Part shown: one piece after another, positions 57,317 to 64,000 of the stretch
Position numbering within the stretch: the first letter of the stretch is position 1
How the letters are laid out: each line of letters starts with the position of its first letter
From: Cyanophora paradoxa
Lineage: Eukaryota > Glaucocystophyceae > Cyanophorales > Cyanophoraceae
Direction of reading: 5' to 3'
DNA length: 64,000 nucleotides
Assembly: GCA_004431415.1 (NCBI GenBank)
Contig: QPMI01000038.1
Location: forward strand, 62,001-126,000
Program-made: the position numbers and the translations under genes
Notes under the pieces: generated by a model
Database searches by the model: none
Told to the model about the DNA's origin: nothing
The model's input: only the letters and a program-made list of their open reading frames with translations

Positions 57317-60109
57317 ATGTCAAACTCCTCGGAACTTCTTAGTTCTGAAGTCCGGAGCCAGCTGTCTGCGCTCGCGCATGTTGAGCCTGCGAAGGCCGAA
57401 CTTGCTGTGCAGTACGCCGCCCCCGGCGCCTCGGCTGTGGCTGATGACGATCCCGCGCGGATCGGATTCTTGCCCGCCCAGCCCCGCCTCGCCGATGGTG
57501 ACCGGTTCCGCAAGGACGTCCGGAACTATCAGTCGGCGCAGCCGACGAAGTATCTCTTTGGCCCCGACGCTGCCGGCGGCCAGGAGTATACTAAGTCCGA
57601 GGCTCTTGCCGGAGTGATCGTCGGGCGCATCCGCCCCGGCGCCCTCCGCGCCGTAATCGAGCGTAAGCGCGACCTCTATGAGGCCTCTATTGCTGGCCTG
57701 GAGCGTGACCGCGCTACGCTGCGGCGCCTTGAGCTCGTCCCGGCGAACTTGCGTTCTGCCGATGACGACGCCACGATCCTCGCGCTGCAGCAGAGCTGCG
57801 CGCGTGATGAGGCCTCAATCGTGGCCACGCGTGATGCGTACTTGCGTGCCCCCGGGCTGCTAGACACGATCACGGCGTGGATCCACAAGGCGCGCCCGCA
57901 CGCGGCCCGCCGGGCCCTCACTGAGCCCTACACGGGCGAGGATCCGCGCTCATGGCACGACTGGTTCTTGCCTCTCGTCCGGCACACGCTGCCGACGGGC
58001 CAGCGCCTCGCCGTGTACTACGCCGAGTGCCTGCGCACTGCGCTTGAGGCCCGTGCGACGAGCGAGGACCCGGAATATCAGAACCTTGATGTTCGGATGG
58101 CCGGGTTCGCGAAGCTGAACGAGCGCACGCTGCGCGAGTTCCTCACTGCGCTGGACCAGCGCATTCTCGCTCTGGACGGCGCCCTGTCGCCGCTCCAGCT
58201 GGACGATCTATTCCTCCAGGCATGCGAGACGCACGGCTGCCGTACCGTGCTGCCACCCCAGGCCATGGTCGCGCCCGAGGCGCCTGAGACCAAGCGCCCC
58301 CGCGTGCGCAAAATGGCCGTGGCGGCCGATGACGAGGACGAGCCTGACGAGGCCGTCCCGACGAAATCGGTGCACGCCGCCCCCGGCACCAAGGCGCCGC
58401 CGGGCGCCCCCGTTTCGAGCCGCCGGCACCCGGACGAGGAAAACCTGGGGTACCCGTGCACCACCACGACGCCATGCCCCCTGTGCATGCACGTGGAGAT
58501 GCCGGCCCTCGACCGCTGCCACTTTACGTGGAATTGCGCGTGGGGCACGGCCCCGTTCCCCGGCATCCCGTACGCCGACTGGGTGAAGGGGATCGCTGAG
58601 AAGCGGGCGGGCTTGAAGCGCCGCGAGCGCGCGACCCGCGAGGACGAGGGCCCCGACCGCGACGAGCGCGGGGACCCCGGCCCGAACCGCGGCGGTTACG
58701 CCCACCGCGGTGGACACCGCCAGGAGCCGTACCCCCGGGGCGGTTTCCAAGCCCGCGGCGGGTTCCGCGGCGGCGCCCGCAGCGGCTACGCCGGCGGCTC
58801 CGGCCGTGGCCCGGCCTCCGGCCCGAACCAGCGCCCGCTGGGGAAGGGTAAGGAGACGAGCGAGCAGGATGAGCAGCGAGGCTGCTGGACCTGCGGCTCG
58901 CTGGACCACATGCGCCGGGATTGCCCCTCCGCCCAGGGCAACACAGGAGGCGATCCGCCGCGCTCCGAGCCGCCGAACCCGGGCGCTGCCCACATGGCTG
59001 AATTCTTCCAGCATCTGCTGGTTCAGTCGCAGCAGCAAGCCCTGCACGAGGCCGCGCGTGCCGCGAGCTCCTCCTCGGCAGGCAGCAAGCCCGGCCCAGG
59101 CGCCCCGAGCGGCGACCCGTCGATCAAGTCCGTCCTCGTGATGCCCGTGGGCACTGAGACGGACATGGACCTCAGCGTCCCCGTCGCCGCCGTGCGCCAG
59201 CCGGCCGACGCCAGCGTCATCGCCGCCCGGGCGCGTGACCAGGCCGCCTTCGACGCGGCCGCCTCGACCCTCGCCGCCGGCGCCCTTGACGACGCCGCGC
59301 GTGAGACCGAGTTCGAGGCCGCCCTGCGCTTTGCCAGCCCGGCAAGCGACGATGGCTCAGGGGACTCGGAAATCGGCGAGACCGACGCCGACGGACTGAG
59401 CGTCCGCTCGGAGTCCGACCCCCTGGATCCCTGCGGCAAGGGCTCGGGTCTCGAATACGTCGAGAAAAAGCCAATGTCCGCGCCCACCGGGCTGCGGTAC
59501 ATGCCCGGCGACCACACCGAGAGCGTGCTCGTTGACTCGCAACGCGAGGGCAGCCGCTTCATTGTCCGCCGCATTGCCCCCCTGCTCATGCCACTCTCTA
59601 AGTGGTACGCGCTGCTGGCCTCGGAGCCTCGCGCGCTGTCGAGGGCCGTCGGGCTCCTCTTCACCAACGGCATGGAGGGGCATAAGCAAATCCCGCTTGT
59701 GCGCAAACTTGCCGGCGAGGGTACGATCGGCATCGTTGCCGATCGCTTCCTGGGCGCCTGCGGACTGAACCGCGCGGACCGTCTCCTCCTGGGTCGCTTG
59801 ACTCAGCGCACCGAGGTTAACAACCTCGCTTGCGTGATCGAGACTGCGGCCGTGGTCGCCCGCACGGACCACCGCCTGCATGAGGGCCCGGATTCCGGCC
59901 GCGCTATGCGTGCAATTCTGCGCGCGGCGTTCGCCCACCCGAGGACCCGGGCTCATGCTCTGGGGTCGGTCCCCCGCCTGACGACTCCGAAGTCGTCTGG
60001 CCCGATCTCGCCTTCGAGTTCGACACCGCGTCGCCGCGCGCGTGGGACGATCTGCTCGCCGCTTGGAGCAGCACGCCCCGAAGTCGGCATGCTGGGACCT
60101 CGCATCTGA
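57317..60109 (+). CDS. Gag-like protein with CCHC zinc knuckle, 930 aa (retroelement B)
   Basis: ATG at 57,317 after AACAAC, the first ATG of the internal region with a long frame. Helical N-terminal ~320 residues (MSNSSELLSSEVRSQLSALA, later WIHKARPHAARRAL and YYAECLRTALEARA) fit a capsid-type Gag. A basic Arg/Gly region follows (about 430-510), then the zinc knuckle CWTCGSLDHMRRDC (C-x2-C-x4-H-x4-C, near residue 525). It binds genomic RNA. About 400 further residues after the knuckle, including LLMPLSKWYALLASEPRALS, are unassigned. The frame ends at 60,107; coding continues in another frame. Confidence 0.8.
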   Translation: MSNSSELLSSEVRSQLSALAHVEPAKAELAVQYAAPGASAVADDDPARIGFLPAQPRLADGDRFRKDVRNYQSAQPTKYLFGPDAAGGQEYTKSEALAGVIVGRIRPGALRAVIERKRDLYEASIAGLERDRATLRRLELVPANLRSADDDATILALQQSCARDEASIVATRDAYLRAPGLLDTITAWIHKARPHAARRALTEPYTGEDPRSWHDWFLPLVRHTLPTGQRLAVYYAECLRTALEARATSEDPEYQNLDVRMAGFAKLNERTLREFLTALDQRILALDGALSPLQLDDLFLQACETHGCRTVLPPQAMVAPEAPETKRPRVRKMAVAADDEDEPDEAVPTKSVHAAPGTKAPPGAPVSSRRHPDEENLGYPCTTTTPCPLCMHVEMPALDRCHFTWNCAWGTAPFPGIPYADWVKGIAEKRAGLKRRERATREDEGPDRDERGDPGPNRGGYAHRGGHRQEPYPRGGFQARGGFRGGARSGYAGGSGRGPASGPNQRPLGKGKETSEQDEQRGCWTCGSLDHMRRDCPSAQGNTGGDPPRSEPPNPGAAHMAEFFQHLLVQSQQQALHEAARAASSSSAGSKPGPGAPSGDPSIKSVLVMPVGTETDMDLSVPVAAVRQPADASVIAARARDQAAFDAAASTLAAGALDDAARETEFEAALRFASPASDDGSGDSEIGETDADGLSVRSESDPLDPCGKGSGLEYVEKKPMSAPTGLRYMPGDHTESVLVDSQREGSRFIVRRIAPLLMPLSKWYALLASEPRALSRAVGLLFTNGMEGHKQIPLVRKLAGEGTIGIVADRFLGACGLNRADRLLLGRLTQRTEVNNLACVIETAAVVARTDHRLHEGPDSGRAMRAILRAAFAHPRTRAHALGSVPRLTTPKSSGPISPSSSTPRRRARGTICSPLGAARPEVGMLGPRI

Positions 60110-63100
60110 GGCGAGTTGGCTTAGCGACTCTGATCGCTCGCCGATCTTGTCCCTTCTCGTCGCGTCCGCGTACCTGCTCGCCCAGCCGGGCTTGCAGTGG
60201 CCCCGCATACTGGCTGAGAATGCCAACGGGTATGACGTGGCGTTTGACCCGCGGGACTGGGACGAGACGCCCGATACCCCGGTCTCGCCGGCCCTGACGG
60301 GCTATCACGCGATGCGCTCGGCACTCGCCGCAGCCCGCGAGATCCTCCACGAGGACTGCGACTTCCACGCATACTGCGTGCAGTTGCTGCTGGCCATAAT
60401 CCGTTTCCGCACCCTCACGGTCGTTCCGGGGGCTCTGGGATTTGGCAAGAACAGCCTCTTTGAGTGGATCACCCCTCACGACGTGGCTCCGCCCGTCACT
60501 CAGTACCAAACGTATGCCGCAAGGCTGCGTGAGGTCGCCGGCGCTGCTTGCTTCGACAAGAGCTCCGAGGGCACCGTCGCCGCTCGCGTCCTGGCCACAC
60601 AGGCCGAGCGCCGCGCCCGCTGCGTGCGGGGCGAGCCCCCGCTCGTCAACCTTTCCGAGCTCGTCCAGCACGGCTCCGATTTGGACAAGTGGCGCGTTGT
60701 CTACGTGCCCGAGCGCGTCGCCGTGCAGCGCATGGCCCGGCTCATTGACCCGCGGCGCCCCGACGAGTTCAGCTCTCTGCTGTTCTCTGACTGGCTCCTG
60801 GGATTGGCACGTACCGCGCTGCCCCCACCGTCGTTGTGGACCGCCCCGTCGGTCCCGACGAGGGGCTCCGGTTCCGGCACCACCCGGACGCCGACCCCCT
60901 GATGCGCGGGCCTAGCATCGAGGCGTTCCTCGATCGCCGTTATCCGGTGCCCCGCCGCGATAACCATCGCGAGGTCGACGTGCTCGACCTGCTCGCCTCC
61001 CGCGCCGTCCCGCGCCTTGGTCCGCCGGACCTGGTGAAGAACGAGCGCCGCTCGAGCCCCGAGTTCCTGTGGCTCATGAAAGCGCTGCAAGGAGAAATGG
61101 ATTCCGCCGCTCGCAATGGCGAATTCACGTGGTGTGTGTTCGTCTGGGTCTGCTACTGCATGTCGCAGTCCGGCGTTTACGCCACCACGCTCCTTGATAA
61201 GCCGGCCCACCGCATGCGGTTGGTCTACGGCGAAGTGCGCCGGCGCTATAAGGGCCCCCACACCAACAGTTCGGTGTGGGACAAGCATAACGAAATCATC
61301 GCTTCGTGCGATGCGTTGGCCCGAACAGTCGCCACCACGCGCCGTGGCCGCGGCAAGCCGACTGCGGCAGCCGCCGGCACCACCGAGGGCCGTGGACGAG
61401 GCGGCTCGCGCGCCCGCCGCGGTGCCCCTGCTCGCCCGCCCGGCGACCGCGCCACCGCCAGCGGCAGTTCGGACCCGGGCTCCGGCTCGTCGGATGAGGG
61501 CGAGGGTGGCGCCGCCACGCCGCCTCCAGACGCCATGGAATCCGATGAGCATGCGGGTATTGATGCCGACGCCCGTGAGCGCATGTGGCACGCGCTCTTC
61601 GTCCGAAGCGGCATCGACGCAAAGCTCTTCGAGCTCGTCGGTTGCCCCGCCCCGTCGTCCAACTGGTCGACGTCGGTCGAGCACATGTGGCTCGCGAACA
61701 GTGGCCTCACGCAGGCCCAGAACCCGCTCCTGCTGCAAATCGAGCCCCACCCCGAACTCCAGGGCTGGCTCGCAGCAGAAACCGCGCAGCCCCCGTGGCG
61801 CCGGTTTAGCCACTTCCACGCAGACGCCTCGCGCGAGGCGTGGGAGCGACTTGAGCTGAGCGTGCCCCAGCGGCACCCCGCCAACGTGCGGTTCCTACGG
61901 CGCGCGGTTGCGTCGTTCGAACTTGCAGCCTGGAACTCGGGTCTCTTGACCCCGCGCCCTGAGCTCCCGACGGAGCCGGACCGGTGGACCTGTTCCCACT
62001 GGGACGCGGTTTTCCTGGACCGCTTTGAGTTCCACGTCTCCCGCCTGCCGGGATACTACGTCAATGACCGCTGGCGCGCGTCCCAAAACACGGGGCCCGG
62101 TCTTGATGTCGTTGAGCCCGTGCCTGCCCACGCACGCTGGCTGATGTCGTGCTGGTTCAGCGGACGCACTGGTCCGGGAACCGTGCCCTTTGTTCCGTAC
62201 TCGGAACAACAGCTGCCCGAAGAAGTTCGCTTCTTCTACGGGCGCGTCCGCGCGCTGCACCCGGGTTGCGAGGGTCTCGTCTGCGAGCTCGCCCCCATGT
62301 ACCCCCCGGACCTGAACATCTCCGAAGTTGTTCAGCGGGCCGCCGCAAAGATGGACGCGGACTCCTGGCTGAGCCAGGAGGTTCGGCTGTACGACAACGC
62401 CGTCGAAGGGGCCTCTTGGACCCTGGGCGAAATCGACTTCCCCGTCGAGGGCGCGGAAGTCGTCATCCGCTCTCTGCCGTTCGTGCGGTGGATCGACGAC
62501 TGGGCCGGCGCCGTTCGCGCGAACGAGCGCGACGCCGCGGGCGACACGCCCATGGTCGAGGCCACAGCCGCCGCCTCCGCCTCGAGCGCCGCTGCCGCCG
62601 GTCCTCCGAGCCCCCGGCTCCGGACCCGCAAGCCCCTCCGGGCTCGCGCACTTGGTACGACGGCACGCTCGAGCGCCTGCGGTACTGCGAAAAGTACTGC
62701 GTGCTGCTCCCGGACCCGCTCGGGGCGGGCTCCGCAACCAACACGTTGCCCGAGCAGCAGCCCTGGGGCGCAATCCCCGCCTCCGTACTCTCATGTACGG
62801 CGAGAACGGGCCACGGGACTGCGGCCCCGTGTTTAACCCGGGCACACACCTGCAAACGCGCTTCCACCCGGACGCGCTCGACGCCGATGCTGCTCTGCAC
62901 AGCCTCGCCTCGACGGTCCTTGGAAACGTCGAAGGGCATAACCGCGGCATCCCTGCCGCGATTTTGCTCTACGGGCCGCCGGTCCCGCCGACTCCGACCA
63001 CCCTCGAGGGTGCGGACGTCCAGGGCCTGCCCTACGTGCTCGCGATGATGGGGCTCGATGAGCACATCACTAAGTGGGTCTCCTCGGAGCCCGCTCTCCC

Positions 63101-64000
63101 GCTCCGTGAGGACGGGCCGATCACGAAGGCGTACGCCACGCTGAACACGGTCATGCACCACACGTGTCGCATGTCCTACGCGTACCTGCACCGGCCGCAC
63201 CAGTTCAACCCCCACGCGGGGCCGAACCGTGCACCACCGCGCAGTCGCGTGGTCGCGTTCAAGGACCCGCGCTTCGGCCGCAAGTTCGGCATCCGCGTAG
63301 TCGCGCAAGCCGACTCGCGCGTGCGCATGCTCGTCCCCGGCGAGCCGGTCCTAAGCTCCGAGCGTGCCTTCGCGGCTGAGCTCGATGCGAACGCCCTCGA
63401 CGTCCTCGGCGACGCCGCCGGGAAGAACGCCATCCGCGTCACGCTGGGCCCCGCCCACGTCGCGATGCAGTACCCCTCCGAGGCGGAGGCGCGTCGCCAG
63501 CTCGACCGCTTGCCGCCCCGCGTCTTTACGCTGGGGTACGAGTCCAGCCGGCCGCCGGTGAACCCGATGCACAAGGGACGCGGATGCACCCGCTCGTCTG
63601 CCCCATCGTCACCGAGAACGGCGCCACGTGGGCACCGCTGCCGACTCGTGAGTTCGTCGCATCCCTGCTTGCGGGTATGTGAACCACTTGGCCGGCTGGA
63701 TCCTCGGCCACGAGCTGCCTGAGCCCCGGCGCCCGGCGCCGGTGGCAGGGTACAACGTGCAGATGCACGTCGTGGGGCCGACCGCGGCCTATGAGTTCTT
63801 GCGGGATATCTGCTATCGCGGTGACCGCAATACTCTGAGCGCTGACAAGCGCGGTAGCCACATGCGCACGGTCGATGGTGACGAGCTTTACGCTGTCTAC
63901 CACACCGTCAAAGACAAAGTCCCTACGGACATTGTCGACGAGTACGCGGCCCTCGTTCTGGCCTCCCAGCTTCCGCTGGCGACCCTGTTCTGGTTCTCCA
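60042..64000 (+). pseudogene. Long gag-region continuation, frame-interrupted (retroelement B)
   Basis: Coding character continues in frames that switch near 60,850, 62,650 and 63,674. Stretches such as EREDCDF-like helices at 60,150-60,800, RRYPVPRRDNHREVDVLDLL (about 60,945) and RWIDDWAGAVRAN (about 62,490) look like real protein but match no family I know. Low-complexity SSDEGEGGAATPPPD-type linkers separate them. From 63,590 the translation matches the start of element A (VCPIVTENGATWAPLPTREF). The break at 63,674 is one G lost from GGGG, as shown by element A. Whether these are one polyprotein or several genes cannot be told here. Confidence 0.55.

Larger units (their letters stand above)
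56544..64000 (+). mobile_element. Ty3/Gypsy-like LTR retrotransposon B, 5' part
   Basis: Starts with a complete LTR at 56,544, inserted in the virus 2 polymerase gene (preceding bases AGTAG should be the target duplication). LTR, 0.5-kb leader, then a gag-like region of over 6.6 kb, running out of the window just where it begins to match the start of element A. Adding A's remaining 9.8 kb gives an estimated full length near 17 kb, large for this class. Several frame changes interrupt the coding region. Confidence 0.88.

Overview
The window reads as nuclear DNA of a eukaryote, most likely a GC-rich unicellular alga or other protist. Two old LTR retrotransposon copies, three families of tandem satellite DNA and two integrated, polinton-like (double-jelly-roll capsid) DNA viruses lie side by side. 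I see no ordinary host gene, rRNA or tRNA gene. The species cannot be named from the sequence. The retroelements and most satellites are very GC-rich and the viral blocks are clearly AT-richer, so the compartments can be told apart by composition alone.

Layout. 1-9,779: 3' part of a Ty3/Gypsy-like element (A) with gag-protease, a frameshifted pol and a 283-bp 3' LTR. 9,780-24,053: virus 1, mostly on the minus strand, with a truncated late gene, protein-primed family B DNA polymerase, primase-helicase, small genes, an unknown coiled-coil protein, packaging ATPase, major capsid protein and two paralogous penton-like minor capsid proteins, ending in TGTGACAGG repeats, AT-rich repeats and a 95-bp palindrome. 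24,055-39,669: satellites with 262-, 142- and 169-bp units and short non-repetitive spacers. 40,306-56,543: virus 2, inverted relative to virus 1, with the same capsid block but a fibre-like protein and a patatin phospholipase joined to a discoidin-type domain at its outer end, and a differently arranged replication block. 56,544-64,000: the 5' part of a second retroelement (B) of the same family, starting with a complete LTR.

How it fits together. The capsid block (310-aa, 336-aa, MCP, ATPase, coiled-coil protein and small genes) has the same order in both viruses. It includes a 37-38-codon gene found only by comparing the two. Both viruses appear to use two promoter classes: an AT-rich signal next to the ATG of capsid genes, and a CAAAAAWTGA element upstream of replication and small genes. 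A 50-nt segment before the MCP is identical in the two viruses. The polymerases keep the synthesis motifs but seem to have lost all three proofreading exonuclease motifs. Retroelement A's LTR cuts a late gene of virus 1, and retroelement B's LTR cuts the end of the virus 2 polymerase. No integrase gene or terminal inverted repeats remain visible for either virus. Several genes in both compartments carry single-base frameshifts, mostly in short homopolymers, which could be decay or residual sequencing error. All family assignments come from motifs read by eye; no database search was possible.
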